DNA from: Actinomyces sp.
GTDB taxonomy: Bacteria; Actinomycetota; Actinomycetes; Actinomycetales; Actinomycetaceae
Assembly: GCA_022649165.1 (NCBI GenBank)
Contig: JALCNR010000012.1
Coordinates: 31,699 to 95,698, forward strand
Length of the DNA stretch: 64,000 nt
Direction of reading: 5' to 3'
Part shown: positions 1-8,937 of the stretch, one piece after another
Layout of the letters: every line of letters starts with the position of its first letter
Numbering within the stretch: the stretch's first letter is position 1
Made by a program: the position numbers and the translations under genes
The notes under the pieces: model-generated
What the model was told of the DNA's origin: nothing
What the model saw: only the letters and a program-made list of their open reading frames with translations
The model's database searches: none

Positions 1-310
1 TGCCCTCGCGCTCCAACGCGCGGTCACCCTGTTCCGCCAGATCGGCCAGCATGAGGGATCCGGCGCGGTCCTGCGCCAGCAGGTCCTCCAGTCGGTCGCA
101 CTCCGCCGTCGCGTACTCGGGATGCGAGCCCACATCCAGGTAGAGCCGCCCCCCGTTGCGCAGGAACACGTTCGAGGAGCGGCCGCGGGCCAGCAGCGGC
201 TCGAACAGGTAGCGGGCGGCCCGCTCGGCGTCCACCGGGGAAGGGCCGGGTCCGCTCCACGCCGCCGTCAGCCCGTGCTCGGTCTCGATCCCGACGACGC
301 GGCGCCTCAC
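1..310 (-). CDS. pafA: Pup-protein ligase PafA, N-terminal part (cut by window edge)
   Basis: PafA uses ATP to join the C-terminal glutamate of Pup to lysines of target proteins. The visible 103 residues begin MRRRVVGIETEHGLTAAW, matching the strand start and the IETEHG signature of the Dop/PafA carboxylate-amine ligase fold. They continue through RNGGRLYLDVGSHPEYATAE, where the GSHPEY segment belongs to the ATP/metal site. The only sensible start is a GTG at 310, one base beyond the pup stop codon, so pup and pafA are almost certainly co-translated. In many actinobacteria prcB and prcA sit between pup and pafA; here there is no room for them. The C-terminal part lies outside the window. Confidence 0.9.
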   Translation of the reverse strand, partial: MRRRVVGIETEHGLTAAWSGPGPSPVDAERAARYLFEPLLARGRSSNVFLRNGGRLYLDVGSHPEYATAECDRLEDLLAQDRAGSLMLADLAEQGDRALEREG

Positions 311-311
311 C

Positions 312-494
312 TCACTGGCCGCCCTTCTGGACGAAGCCCTGGACGAAGGACTCGGCGTTCGTCTCCAGGACCGAGTCGATCTGATCGAGCAGATCGTCGA
401 TGGACTCCGCCGACGAGGTCGCCTGGACCTGCCCGCCCTGTTCCTCGGGGTCCTCCCCCGCTCCGCCTCCGGCGAAGACCTGTGTGCTCGGCAT
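312..494 (-). CDS. pup: Prokaryotic ubiquitin-like protein Pup
   Basis: This is the 60-residue protein tag that PafA attaches to lysines. It has the family layout: a disordered polar N-terminus, a C-terminal helical region (ESIDDLLDQIDSVLETNAE) that binds the Mpa coiled coil, and the end FVQKGGQ. The terminal Gln means Dop must deamidate it to Glu before ligation, and dop is the gene just upstream. The ATG at 494 follows a GGGGGC ribosome-binding stretch. Dop ends 59 bp upstream and pafA starts one base downstream. Confidence 0.95.
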   Translation of the reverse strand: MPSTQVFAGGGAGEDPEEQGGQVQATSSAESIDDLLDQIDSVLETNAESFVQGFVQKGGQ

Positions 495-553
495 CGTCTG
501 CCCCCTTCGTGTGTGTTCGGATTGCGTCCCAGGCCATGGCCGCCCTCGCCCCC

Positions 554-2119
554 TCACGTCGCGAGGACGTCGCCCCCCTCGACCCGTCGCGCGAGATCCT
601 CCTCCACCCCGATGGCCTCCGGGATCGGCCGGCGCACCAGCTTCCCCCCGGCCGGGTCGTCGACCACCAGAGAGGTCCACGAGGCCTTCACGAGGGCGGG
701 GACCTGGGCCACCGCGCGTCCGCGCACCCAGGCTCGGGTGTCGCGCGGCGGCGTGTCGGCGGCGCGCTCGACCTCGTCGGGGGCGAACAGGCGCCTCACG
801 CGGCCCGCGGCGTCCAGCCTGGCCACCAGCGACCGGGTGGGGCGCAGGTCGGACCACTGGAGGTCCATCGCGGCCAGGCGCGGATCCCCCCAGTCGGCCC
901 CCAGGCGCTCGCGCTGGCGGGACAGCAGCTGGTACTTCGACACCCATTCGACCTCGGGGGCGACGTCGAACAGGTCCCGGCGCATGCGGTCGAGGACCGA
1001 CTGCCACAGGTCCAGGACCTCGCGCGCCGCGGCGTCCGGCTCCTCCCCCGCCCGGTCGTAGGCCGCCAGGACCAGGTCCAGGTAGACCTGCTGGAGCTCC
1101 GGTGCGGTCAGGGAGCGGCCCGAGGCGACCGGGATGCGGTGGTCCAGGTCCGGGTGATGGCTGACGGCCCAGGTCTCCTGGACCGGGTCCGAGATGGCCA
1201 GCCCCTCCCACTCGAGCCCGATGCCCTGCTCGATCGCCCACAGCACCAGCGAGGTCGTGCCCAGGCGCAGGAAGGTCGAGACGTCGAAGAGGTTCGCGTC
1301 CCCGCCGATGACGTGGAGGCGGCGGAAGCGCGCGGGGTCGGCGTGGGGCTCGTCGCGCGTGTTGATGATCGGCCGGTTGAAGGTGGTCTCCAGGCCGACC
1401 TCGTTCTCCACGAAGTCCGCGCGCTGGGAGATCTGGAATCCCGGCGCCTCCGACTTCTGCCCGAGCCCCACGCGGCCCGACCCGCACAGGACGGGGCGGG
1501 TCACGAAGAAGGGGGTCAGCCCGCGGATGAGGTCGTCCAGGTCGACGGCGCGGGCCACCTGGTAGTTCTCGTGGGCGCCGTAGGAGGCCCCCTTGCCGTC
1601 GGTGTTGTTCTTGACCAGGACCACCGGCTCCTCGCCGGCGCGGGCCACCTCGTCCATGAGGCGCCGCGCGACGACCTCCCCCGCGCGGTCCCACAGCACG
1701 GCGTCGCGCGGGTTCGTGCACTCCGGCGCCGAGTACTCGGGATGGGCGTGGTCGACGTACAGGCGCGCGCCGTTGGTCAGCACGGCGGTGGTCGCCGCCG
1801 GCAGGGCGAGCTCCTCGGGCGTGGGCCTGGCCATCTCCTCCACGCCGTGGGGCGGCGCCAGATGGTAGGGGTCGTCCGTGAGCAGCGAGGGGTCCGCCGC
1901 GGCGCGGTCCATCCGGGTTCCGCGCAGATCGTTGAGGGGGTCCTCTCCGCGGAAGTCCCAGCGCACGGGGGGCGCCGCCGACGAGGGCGTCCCGGCTCGG
2001 GAGACGCGCGCATAGGCGCGGACCGCCTGCGCGGACATGGCCATCGGGTTCGCCCAGGGGTCTCCGGGACGGTAGACGCCGTACTCCGTCTCCGTGCCGA
2101 CGATGCGCCGCACGCTCAT
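554..2119 (-). CDS. dop: Pup deamidase/depupylase Dop
   Basis: Dop converts the C-terminal Gln of Pup to Glu and also removes Pup from conjugates. The 521-residue product starts MSVRRIVGTETEYGVY, carrying the TETEYG signature that tells Dop from PafA. It has the extra N-terminal loop typical of Dop (about residues 40-70), the DHAHPEYSAPECTNPRD metal/ATP region, and the KNNTDGKGASYGAHENYQ segment. The ATG overlaps the mpa stop as ATGA, so the two genes are coupled. Length is normal for the family and no break was seen. Confidence 0.95.
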   Translation of the reverse strand: MSVRRIVGTETEYGVYRPGDPWANPMAMSAQAVRAYARVSRAGTPSSAAPPVRWDFRGEDPLNDLRGTRMDRAAADPSLLTDDPYHLAPPHGVEEMARPTPEELALPAATTAVLTNGARLYVDHAHPEYSAPECTNPRDAVLWDRAGEVVARRLMDEVARAGEEPVVLVKNNTDGKGASYGAHENYQVARAVDLDDLIRGLTPFFVTRPVLCGSGRVGLGQKSEAPGFQISQRADFVENEVGLETTFNRPIINTRDEPHADPARFRRLHVIGGDANLFDVSTFLRLGTTSLVLWAIEQGIGLEWEGLAISDPVQETWAVSHHPDLDHRIPVASGRSLTAPELQQVYLDLVLAAYDRAGEEPDAAAREVLDLWQSVLDRMRRDLFDVAPEVEWVSKYQLLSRQRERLGADWGDPRLAAMDLQWSDLRPTRSLVARLDAAGRVRRLFAPDEVERAADTPPRDTRAWVRGRAVAQVPALVKASWTSLVVDDPAGGKLVRRPIPEAIGVEEDLARRVEGGDVLAT

Positions 2120-3684
2120 CGCTCACCCCCCTGGAGGGCCCGCACGGCCACCACTTCCTCGCGCAGCCCGATGGTGCGCGCCCAGTCCTGCGGGGTGGAG
2201 GTGGCGGCGAGCTCCACGGACTCCCGCGTCTCCTCCGCGACGCCGGCCAGGACGTGCGCTGTGGTCAGGCCCGTTCCGCGCCCGGCCAGCGAGTCGGTGA
2301 TCGCATGTTTCTTCGCCCGCTCCACCACGCCTGCGATGAGCGCGCCGGAGACGATGTCGCAGATGCGGATGCGGCGGGTGCTCCCCGAGGCCAGCGTCGC
2401 GTCGAACAGGGCCGTGGACTCGTCCTGGGCGTAGAGCCGTTCGACGGCGGACTCGGCCATCGAGGCCAGCGCGCCCTCAAGGGAGCCGTGGAGAGCCACC
2501 TCGGTCTGGGCCACGGGCAGGGTGGGGACGAGGTACTTCGAGAAGATGTCGCGCGCCCCCTCCCGGTCGGGGCGGTCGACCCGGATGCGGACGTCGAGGC
2601 GCCCGGGCCGCAGGACGGCGGGGTCGATCATGTCGGCGCGGTTCGACGCCCCGATGATGACGACGTTGTCGAGGGCCTCCACCCCGTCCATCTCGGCCAG
2701 CAGCTGGGGGACGATCATCGTCTCGACGTCGGAGGAGATGCCCGAGCCGCGCGTGCGGAACAGGGCCTCCATCTCGTCGAAGAAGATGACGACGGGCACG
2801 TCGGTGCCGGCCAGCGCCCGCGCGCGGGCGAAGATCGCGCGGATCTGCCGCTCGGTCTCTCCCACGAATTTGTTGAGCAGTTCCGGTCCCTTGATGGACA
2901 GGAAGTAGGTGCGCGCCCCCGTCTCCGCGCGCGAGAGGGAGTTCGCGACGGCCTTGGCGATGAGAGTCTTTCCGGATCCGGGGGGGCCGTACAGGAGGAT
3001 GCCCTTGGGGGGGCGCAGACCGTAGGACCGGTAGAGCTCCGGATGGCGGAACGGCATCTCGATGGAGTCCCTGACCTGCTGGATCTGGGAGTCGAGCCCG
3101 CCGATGTCGTCGTAGGAGACGTCGGGGACCTCCGGCGTGAGCAGTTGCTCGACGTCGGAGCGTACGACGCGTTCGAAGGCGTAGCCCGCCCGCAGGTCGA
3201 CCAGGACGGAGTCGCCGGGACGCAGGTTCCCGTGGAGCAGGGGCCCCGCCAGGGCGAGAAGGTGCTCCGCCCCTCCCTCCGTGCCGACGAGCACCCGGTC
3301 GATGCCGACGAGTTCGAGGACCGAGGCGAGCATGCCCGACCGGGTGAACCCGTCGGGCTCGACCGCCACCATCTTCTCGTCCACGCGGACCAGCTGGCCG
3401 CGGGCCACCGACGACAGGTCCAGTGAGGGAGCCGCGGCCAGGCGCATCCGCCGCCCGCCCACCACGGCCTCGAGCTCCCGCTTCGTGATGTCCGCGGAGA
3501 CGAAGGTCGCCAGCGTCAAGGGCGGCTGGTTGACCTGGCGCAGCTGCTCCTGCATCTGCAGGAGCTGGCCGCGCGCCGTGGTGAGCGCGCGCGTGAGGCG
3601 CTCGTTCTTCTCTTCGAGGGACACGACGGTGCGCCGCAGGTCCTCCGCGCGGCTGTCCTGGTATGACATGTGCGGCTCGCCCAT
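2116..3684 (-). CDS. mpa: Proteasome-associated AAA+ ATPase Mpa/ARC lacking the docking tail
   Basis: This hexameric unfoldase binds Pup and threads pupylated proteins. The 522 residues hold an N-terminal coiled coil (about 14-52) that captures Pup, two OB-like interdomains (about 55-180), and an AAA domain with Walker A GPPGSGKT at 233-240 and Walker B VVIFFDE near 298-304. The ATG at 3684 is chosen because AAGGAG lies five bases upstream; an in-frame ATG at 3669 is the alternative. The C-terminus reads RALQGGER. It lacks the GQYL-like tail with penultimate Tyr that family members use to open the 20S core, which fits the absence of prcBA here. The protein may act as a Pup-dependent unfoldase only. 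Confidence 0.93.
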   Translation of the reverse strand: MGEPHMSYQDSRAEDLRRTVVSLEEKNERLTRALTTARGQLLQMQEQLRQVNQPPLTLATFVSADITKRELEAVVGGRRMRLAAAPSLDLSSVARGQLVRVDEKMVAVEPDGFTRSGMLASVLELVGIDRVLVGTEGGAEHLLALAGPLLHGNLRPGDSVLVDLRAGYAFERVVRSDVEQLLTPEVPDVSYDDIGGLDSQIQQVRDSIEMPFRHPELYRSYGLRPPKGILLYGPPGSGKTLIAKAVANSLSRAETGARTYFLSIKGPELLNKFVGETERQIRAIFARARALAGTDVPVVIFFDEMEALFRTRGSGISSDVETMIVPQLLAEMDGVEALDNVVIIGASNRADMIDPAVLRPGRLDVRIRVDRPDREGARDIFSKYLVPTLPVAQTEVALHGSLEGALASMAESAVERLYAQDESTALFDATLASGSTRRIRICDIVSGALIAGVVERAKKHAITDSLAGRGTGLTTAHVLAGVAEETRESVELAATSTPQDWARTIGLREEVVAVRALQGGER

Positions 3685-3731
3685 CCCGGCTCCTTCCCTC
3701 GGTCCCCCCACGGTAGAACGATCGCCGCGTG

Positions 3732-4802
3732 TCACGCCCGTCCGTCCGTGTGGTCCTCCACCCATGTCGCGGCCCGGGCGGTGACGTCGCGGCGCACGCG
3801 ACGGACCTTCTTCGGGCTGGACGCGCGCACGCCCACGGCGTCCTCGCTCCACCCCTCCTCCTCGTCCCACAGCCCGGGCTGCCCGTCGGAGGCCTTCGCG
3901 GCCCGGTGGGCCCGCTCCTGCGGGGAGGCCCCGGGGGCGAGCCTGCGCGCCGTCACGAGGAAGCCGGTGTGGGCGACCATCCGGTGCTCGGGGCGCACGG
4001 CCAGGCCGTCGAGGTGCCACTCGCGCTCGAGGGTCTCCCAGGCGGCCGGCTCCGTGAAGCACCCGGCGGCGCGCAGGTCCTCGACGAGGCGCGACATCTG
4101 GGTGACGGTCGCGATGTAGCAGGTGAGGACCCCTCCGGGGACGAGGGCGCGCGCGACGGCGGAAAGGTTCTCCCACGGCGCCAGCATGTCGAGGACCACC
4201 CGGTCCGCCCATGCCCGGGGGCCCGCGTCCAGGACCTCGGCGAGGTCTCCGACCCGCAGGTCCCACGCCGGGTGACGTCGCCCGAACCACAGGTCGACGT
4301 TGGCGCGCGCGATGTCGGCGAATTCCTCGCGTCTCTCGACGGAGACCAGGCGGCCGGACTCCCCCACCGCGTCGAGCAGCGACATCGACAGCGCGCCCGA
4401 TCCCGCTCCCGCCTCCACCACGGTCGCGCCGGGGAAGATGTCCCCCCGCGCGATGATGGTGCCCGCGTCCTTGGGGTAGACGATCGTCGCCCCGCGCGGC
4501 ATCGACATCACGTAGTCGGACAGGAGGGGGCGCAGGACCTGGAACTCCCGGCCCTCCGGGGTGCGGACCACCTGACCGTCGGGCCGCCCGATGACCCGGT
4601 CGTGGTCCAGTGTGCCCCGGTTCGTCTGGAAGCGTCCGCCGGCGACCAGGGTGATCGTGTGGAGGCGCCCCTTCGGATCGCGGACCTGGACGCGGTCGCC
4701 CTCGCGCAGCGGGCCGCGGCGCCGGTCCTGGCCGAGGCCGGTCGGGCCGGGCAGGGGGCGGTCGGCGGGCAGGGACACGTCGTGCGGGGTGGCTTCTCTC
4801 AT
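3732..4802 (-). CDS. trmI: tRNA (adenine-58-N1)-methyltransferase TrmI
   Basis: This enzyme methylates A58 in the tRNA T-loop using S-adenosylmethionine. The 356-residue product has an N-terminal beta domain (REGDRVQVRDPKGRLHTITL), the SAM-binding loop VVEAGAGSGALSMSLL, and the downstream LDMLAPWEN segment that is motif IV in this family. The C-terminal 60 residues are charged (KKVRRVRRDV). ATG at 4802 is preferred over a TTG seven codons upstream because the family begins close to the FREGD element. It lies 47 bp upstream of mpa, a neighbour pair known from other actinobacteria, and diverges from the nuclease gene at 4931. Confidence 0.92.
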   Translation of the reverse strand: MREATPHDVSLPADRPLPGPTGLGQDRRRGPLREGDRVQVRDPKGRLHTITLVAGGRFQTNRGTLDHDRVIGRPDGQVVRTPEGREFQVLRPLLSDYVMSMPRGATIVYPKDAGTIIARGDIFPGATVVEAGAGSGALSMSLLDAVGESGRLVSVERREEFADIARANVDLWFGRRHPAWDLRVGDLAEVLDAGPRAWADRVVLDMLAPWENLSAVARALVPGGVLTCYIATVTQMSRLVEDLRAAGCFTEPAAWETLEREWHLDGLAVRPEHRMVAHTGFLVTARRLAPGASPQERAHRAAKASDGQPGLWDEEEGWSEDAVGVRASSPKKVRRVRRDVTARAATWVEDHTDGRA

Positions 4803-4930
4803 CGCGCGGATTCTATCCCGCAACCGGCGCCCTCCGGTCGGCGAGGGCGTCCCCGACCCGCGGGCCCGGCGTGTCCACAGGTCCCGGGAGCGCCGACGAG
4901 GATGAGGGCGGCCCCGGCTACGGTGGGGGC

Positions 4931-5830
4931 ATGGATGCCACGACAGACCATGTGTCCCCCGACGCCGCTGGCGCCGCTCCGCCCGCGCACCGGGGCGGCG
5001 GCTCCTGGGCCCCGGCGCTGTCCGCGTCGCGCGCCAAGGAGTTCCTCCGGTGCCCGCTCCAGTACCGGCTCCACGTCGTCGACGGGATCCGGGATCCGGC
5101 GACGCCGGCGACCGCCATGGGGACGCTCATCCACTCCGTCCTCGAGCATCTCTTCGACGTCCCCGCCCCCGAGCGCACGCCCGAGCGCGCCGAGTCGATG
5201 GTCGATCCCGCCTTCGAGCGGCAGGCGCGCCACGATCCCACCGTCCTCGGCCTCTTCGAGAGCGACGCCCGGCGCGACGACTGGATGGGCCAGGTCCGCC
5301 AGATCCTGCGCCAGTACTTCCAGGTCGAGGATCCCCGGTGGCTGGAGCCCGCCGACCGGGAACGCCGGGTCGACGTGGTGATCGCGGGCGGCATCCGACT
5401 GCGCGGGTTCATCGACCGCATCGACCGTTCGCCCGCCGGGGACCTCCGCGTCGTCGACTACAAGACCGGCCGGGCGCCCCAACCCCGCTTCGTGGACGAG
5501 GCCCTCTACCAGATGCGCTTCTACGCCCTCCTGCTGCGGGATTCCGCGCGTCTGCCCGCCCGGACGCAGCTGCTTTACCTCCGCTCCGGCCAGGTGCTCA
5601 CGCTCGATCCGGATCCCGCTGACATCGACCGCTTCGCCCAGGAGGTGGCGCGCCTGTGGGAGCAGATCGAGGCCGCCGCGCGCGGCGGGCGTTTCGAGCC
5701 CCGGAAGAACCCGTTGTGCAACTGGTGCCACGTGCAGTCGATGTGCCCGCTCTTCGGCGGGACGACGCCCGATCTGCCGGAGGATCGCGTCGAGTGGCTG
5801 CTGGGGACGCGGGTCGAGTCCGTGGCGTGA
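4931..5830 (+). CDS. RecB-family PD-(D/E)XK exonuclease with Fe-S cysteines
   Basis: A 299-residue single-domain nuclease. Evidence is the PD-(D/E)XK core: FIDRIDR (about 160-166) and RVVDYKTG (173-180), where Asp176 and Lys178 are the metal-binding and catalytic residues. It also has the four-cysteine layout seen in AddB/RecB-type [4Fe-4S] nucleases: Cys41 in FLRCPLQYRL, then Cys263, Cys266 and Cys272 in the tail. ATG at 4931 is taken because upstream codons are low-complexity and poorly conserved in type. Placement next to trmI and the pup genes is the common actinobacterial arrangement. The true substrate is unknown; a role in DNA end processing is inference. Confidence 0.87.
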   Translation: MDATTDHVSPDAAGAAPPAHRGGGSWAPALSASRAKEFLRCPLQYRLHVVDGIRDPATPATAMGTLIHSVLEHLFDVPAPERTPERAESMVDPAFERQARHDPTVLGLFESDARRDDWMGQVRQILRQYFQVEDPRWLEPADRERRVDVVIAGGIRLRGFIDRIDRSPAGDLRVVDYKTGRAPQPRFVDEALYQMRFYALLLRDSARLPARTQLLYLRSGQVLTLDPDPADIDRFAQEVARLWEQIEAAARGGRFEPRKNPLCNWCHVQSMCPLFGGTTPDLPEDRVEWLLGTRVESVA

Positions 5831-5892
5831 CCGCGGCGCCCTCTCGGGGGCCGGTCCCGGTCGGCGGGGCCGCCCTCGCCGGCCGGGAGCGG

Positions 5893-6609
5893 TCAGGAAC
5901 CGACCGTGTCCACGACCTCCCCGGACATCACGCGGGCGACCACCTCGTCGGTGAGCTCCTCCGCGGAGCGCAGGCGGGACAGGCCCGGACGCGCCTCCAC
6001 CGGCACCACGCAGGGGATCGCGATGACGCGCGCCCCGGAGGCCAGTCCCGCCGCGACTCCCGAGGGCGAGTCCTCGAGGACCAGGCAGTCCCCGATATCC
6101 GCCCCGAGCCGGGCGGCCGCCATGAGGTAGGCGTCGGGGGCGGGTTTGGGATGCGCGACGTCCTCGCCGGCGACCAGCAGGTCGAACCCGCCTCTGGGCA
6201 GCGACCGGGAGGCCTCGACGACCTCGCGGGCGACCCGCGAGTACGTGGAGGTCACCAGCGCGCAGGGCACCCCGCGGACGTGCATCCGGGCGAGGAGCTC
6301 GCGGATTCCGGGCAGCCACGGCACGCCGTCCCGTCGGATGGCGCCGCCCACGAAGTCGAGCAGCGCCTCCACGGTCTGCTCCGGCGCCATCGGCAGGCCC
6401 GCGTGGTCGATGAGGAGTCGCGCGGATCCCAGGAGGGAGTGCCCGACCATTCCGCGCGCCATCTCCGGCGTCCACGGGGCGCCATAGCGCCCGACCAGGT
6501 CCGTTTCCGCCGCCATCCAGATCGGCTCCGTGTCCGCCGTGGTCCCGTCCTGGTCCACGAGCAGGGCGCCGGGCGGCGCGGCGCGCCCTCCTCCGCGGGA
6601 GGGATTCAC
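5893..6609 (-). CDS. HAD-superfamily phosphatase (beta-phosphoglucomutase-like)
   Basis: A 238-residue haloacid dehalogenase-type phosphohydrolase. Motif I is [10 protein letters not shown] near residue 20, with the nucleophile and acid aspartates in DxDGT. Motif II is the Thr/Ser in ALVTSTYS, motif III the Lys in [10 protein letters not shown], and motif [16 protein letters not shown] helical cap follows motif I, as in subfamily I phosphatases or phosphomutases such as YcjU. The GTG start at 6609 overlaps the uppP stop (GTGA), so it is probably co-translated with uppP. The substrate cannot be read from the sequence. Confidence 0.85.
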   Translation of the reverse strand: MNPSRGGGRAAPPGALLVDQDGTTADTEPIWMAAETDLVGRYGAPWTPEMARGMVGHSLLGSARLLIDHAGLPMAPEQTVEALLDFVGGAIRRDGVPWLPGIRELLARMHVRGVPCALVTSTYSRVAREVVEASRSLPRGGFDLLVAGEDVAHPKPAPDAYLMAAARLGADIGDCLVLEDSPSGVAAGLASGARVIAIPCVVPVEARPGLSRLRSAEELTDEVVARVMSGEVVDTVGS

Positions 6610-7481
6610 GCCGCGGCCCCCGCCGGGCCCGCGGCGGCAGCCGAGACGGGGTCCAGGACGCCGGTGAGCAGGAACACGGTCACCAGCACCGCCAGGGCGA
6701 TGCGGTACCACACGAACGGAGCGAAGGAGCCGGTGGAGACCACCTTGAGGAACCACACGATGACGAGATACCCGACGCCGAACGCGATGAGGGTCGCCAC
6801 CGCGGTGGGGCCGACGTCGACGTGGTCCCCGCCCGTGAGGACCTTCGCGGCCTTGTACAAGCCTGAGGCGAACACGGCGGGCATGGCCAGGAGGAACGAG
6901 TAGCGCGCTGCGGCCTCGCGCGTGTAGCCCAGCGCCCGGCCCATCGTGATCGTGCCGCCCGAGCGCGACACGCCGGGGACGAGAGCGAGCGCCTGAGCGA
7001 GGCCGTAGAGGATCGCATCGCGCCAGCTCATGCGGTCCAGAGTGCGTTCCCTGCGCCCCCAACGGTCGGCCGCCCCCAGCAGCAGGCCGAAGACCACCAG
7101 CATGGTCACCGTGATCCACAGGTTGCGGAAGGACGTGTCGATCCAGTCCTCCAGGCGCAGCCCGAGCAGACCGATCGGCAGCGATCCGACGATGATCATC
7201 CAGCCCAGCCGCGCCTCCGGGTCCGAGGACGGGACGCGCTTGGCCGGTCCCACGACCGGCAGGGACCGCGCCCAGTGGCCGACGATGCGGACGATGTCCT
7301 TCCAGAAGTAGATGAGGACCGCCGTCTCCGTGCCGATCTGCGTGATCGCCGTGAACGCGGCCCCGGGGTCCGCCGCCCCGGTGAGCTCACCCACGATCCG
7401 CAGGTGGGCCGAGGAGGAAATCGGAAGGAATTCGGTGAGCCCCTGGACCAGACCCAGGATCACCGCTTCGAGCCATGTCAT
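6606..7481 (-). CDS. uppP: Undecaprenyl-diphosphatase UppP (BacA)
   Basis: This integral membrane enzyme recycles undecaprenyl diphosphate to the monophosphate that carries cell-wall precursors, and it gives bacitracin tolerance. The 291-residue protein has about eight membrane segments and both family signatures: [14 protein letters not shown] (about 14-27) and [19 protein letters not shown] in the middle. ATG at 7481 is used rather than the in-frame GTG three codons earlier because the family starts directly with TWLEAVILG. It diverges from the aldo/keto reductase-like gene at 7570 across an 88-bp gap that must hold both promoters. Confidence 0.95.
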   Translation of the reverse strand: MTWLEAVILGLVQGLTEFLPISSSAHLRIVGELTGAADPGAAFTAITQIGTETAVLIYFWKDIVRIVGHWARSLPVVGPAKRVPSSDPEARLGWMIIVGSLPIGLLGLRLEDWIDTSFRNLWITVTMLVVFGLLLGAADRWGRRERTLDRMSWRDAILYGLAQALALVPGVSRSGGTITMGRALGYTREAAARYSFLLAMPAVFASGLYKAAKVLTGGDHVDVGPTAVATLIAFGVGYLVIVWFLKVVSTGSFAPFVWYRIALAVLVTVFLLTGVLDPVSAAAAGPAGAAA

Positions 7482-7569
7482 GGGCCCCACTCTACGGGGA
7501 CGGTCCCGGCCGCCCTCCCGACCCGCGCCGACGACGCCCAGCAGCGACGGATCCCACTACGGTGGGACC

Positions 7570-8517
7570 ATGCGGATTCGTCAGTGCGGGGCCAGCGGCC
7601 TGCGGGTGTCGAACATCGGACTGGGGACCCTCACCTGGGGTCGCGACACGGACGCCCAGGAGGCCCAGGACATGCTGAGCGCCTTCGTCTCCGCCGGAGG
7701 CACCCTGGTGGAGATCGCGCCGACCCACGGGGAGGGCCTGGCCGTCGACGTCCTGGGGGATCTGCTGCCCGTGGTGGGCCGCCACCGCCTGGTCCTGGCG
7801 TGGCGCGGCGGGGCGCGCTTGGGCGCGGACGGGCGGTGGATCCCCTCCGCCGCGCGCGGGGACATGCTCGACGTGCTTGACGATGCTCTGGAGCGTCTGG
7901 GCACCGACCACGTCGACGTGTGGATCGCGGGCCCGGACTCCGATATCCCTCTGGAGGAGACGCTCGACGCGCTCGACGTCGCCCGGCGGACGGGACGCGC
8001 CCGTTACGTCGGGCTCTCCCATCGCGGGACGTGGGAGACGTCGGCGGCCGTCTCCCGCGGAGCCCTGCCCGGGGGCGGCACGCCGCCGATCAGTGTCATC
8101 GAGGAGGAGTACTCGCTCCTGTCCCGGCGCTCGGAGGACGATCTGTTGCGCGCCGCCGCCCGCTGCGGCCTGGGGGTGCTGGCGCACTCGCCGCTGGCGG
8201 GTGGCGTCCTCACCGGCAAGTACCGGCATGTCACTCCCCCGGACTCGCGCGCCGCGTCCCCGCACCTGCGTCATCTGGTCGAGCCCCACCTGGGGGCTCC
8301 GGCCTCCGGCGTCGTCGAGGCCGTGGCCCGGGCGGCCGAGGGGCTTGAGCGCACGCCGCTGGACATCGCCCTGGCGTGGGTGCGCGACGCCCCCGGCGTC
8401 TCCTCAGCGGTCGTCGGCCCGAGGACGGCGCGCCAGATGGACCAGGTCCTCGCCTGCGGCGAGGCGCCGCTTCCCGCTCAGATCCGCCAGGTCCTCGACG
8501 AGGTCTCGCGGCCCTGA
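7570..8517 (+). CDS. Aldo/keto reductase-fold protein with a lost catalytic tetrad
   Basis: The 315-residue protein has the AKR beginning (GLRVSNIGLGTLTWGR), the PLEETLDALDVARRTGRARYVGLSH segment, the barrel strand EYSLLSRR, and the C-terminal cofactor region SSAVVGPRTARQMDQ. Where active AKRs carry Asp, Tyr, Lys and His, this one has Glu48, His53 (APTHGEG instead of a DTAxxYG motif), Arg79 (LAWRGG instead of TK) and no His in VDVWIAGPD. It probably still binds NADP(H) but may not reduce carbonyls in the usual way. GGTGGGACC lies just upstream of the ATG. It stands alone on the plus strand between uppP and the acidic small protein. Confidence 0.8.
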   Translation: MRIRQCGASGLRVSNIGLGTLTWGRDTDAQEAQDMLSAFVSAGGTLVEIAPTHGEGLAVDVLGDLLPVVGRHRLVLAWRGGARLGADGRWIPSAARGDMLDVLDDALERLGTDHVDVWIAGPDSDIPLEETLDALDVARRTGRARYVGLSHRGTWETSAAVSRGALPGGGTPPISVIEEEYSLLSRRSEDDLLRAAARCGLGVLAHSPLAGGVLTGKYRHVTPPDSRAASPHLRHLVEPHLGAPASGVVEAVARAAEGLERTPLDIALAWVRDAPGVSSAVVGPRTARQMDQVLACGEAPLPAQIRQVLDEVSRP

Positions 8518-8539
8518 CCCGGCCGGCCCGCCCGCGGCC

Positions 8540-8860
8540 TCAGTCCGCCTCGATGTCGTCGATCTCCGTGTCGTCAATGTCGGGGTCGTCCAGGTCCTCC
8601 TCGTCCACGTCCTGGACGTCGTCGCCGTCCTCGTCAAGCTCCTCGTCCTCCAGGTCGTCGTCCTCGACCAGGTCGAAAGGGAGCTCGACCCCGTAGCGCG
8701 TGAACAGCTGGTCGTCATAGGTGAAGAACGCGTCGCGGAGCAGGTCCTCCGCGGCCTCCATCGTGCGCGCGTCGACGCGGTCCCCCGCCTGCGCGATGTC
8801 GAAGTGATGTTCGAACGCGGCGATCAGGCGGTTCAGCGCGTCACGCGGATCAGTGGCCAT
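8540..8860 (-). CDS. Small protein with an extreme Asp/Glu-rich tail, unknown function
   Basis: A 106-residue protein. The first 65 residues look like a helical domain (MATDPRDALNRLIAAFEHHF onward, including YDDQLFTRYGVELPFDLV). The last 40 residues are almost wholly Asp, Glu and small residues (DDDLEDEELDEDGDD and beyond). Similar actinobacterial proteins are sometimes labelled primosomal protein, but nothing here proves a link to replication. ATG at 8860 is chosen; an in-frame GTG lies two codons upstream. It ends 22 bp from the convergent AKR gene. A DNA-mimic or chaperone-like role for the acidic tail is speculation. Confidence 0.7.
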   Translation of the reverse strand: MATDPRDALNRLIAAFEHHFDIAQAGDRVDARTMEAAEDLLRDAFFTYDDQLFTRYGVELPFDLVEDDDLEDEELDEDGDDVQDVDEEDLDDPDIDDTEIDDIEAD

Positions 8861-8937
8861 ACCCACAGACTACCCGCCCGCCGGGGCCCGCCGCACCCCT
8901 GTGGCGGGCGTCCGCCAGGGGCTCGTCCCGCCCGGGC

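Noticed and set aside
311..311. Hidden prcB/prcA between pup and pafA
   Set aside because: There is a single base between the two genes, and no N-terminal nucleophile hydrolase motif occurs elsewhere in the window.
122..2434. Long plus-strand reading frame opposite dop and mpa
   Set aside because: Arg/Pro/Gly-rich composition typical of the antisense frame of GC-rich genes, no recognisable domain, and the minus-strand genes are certain.
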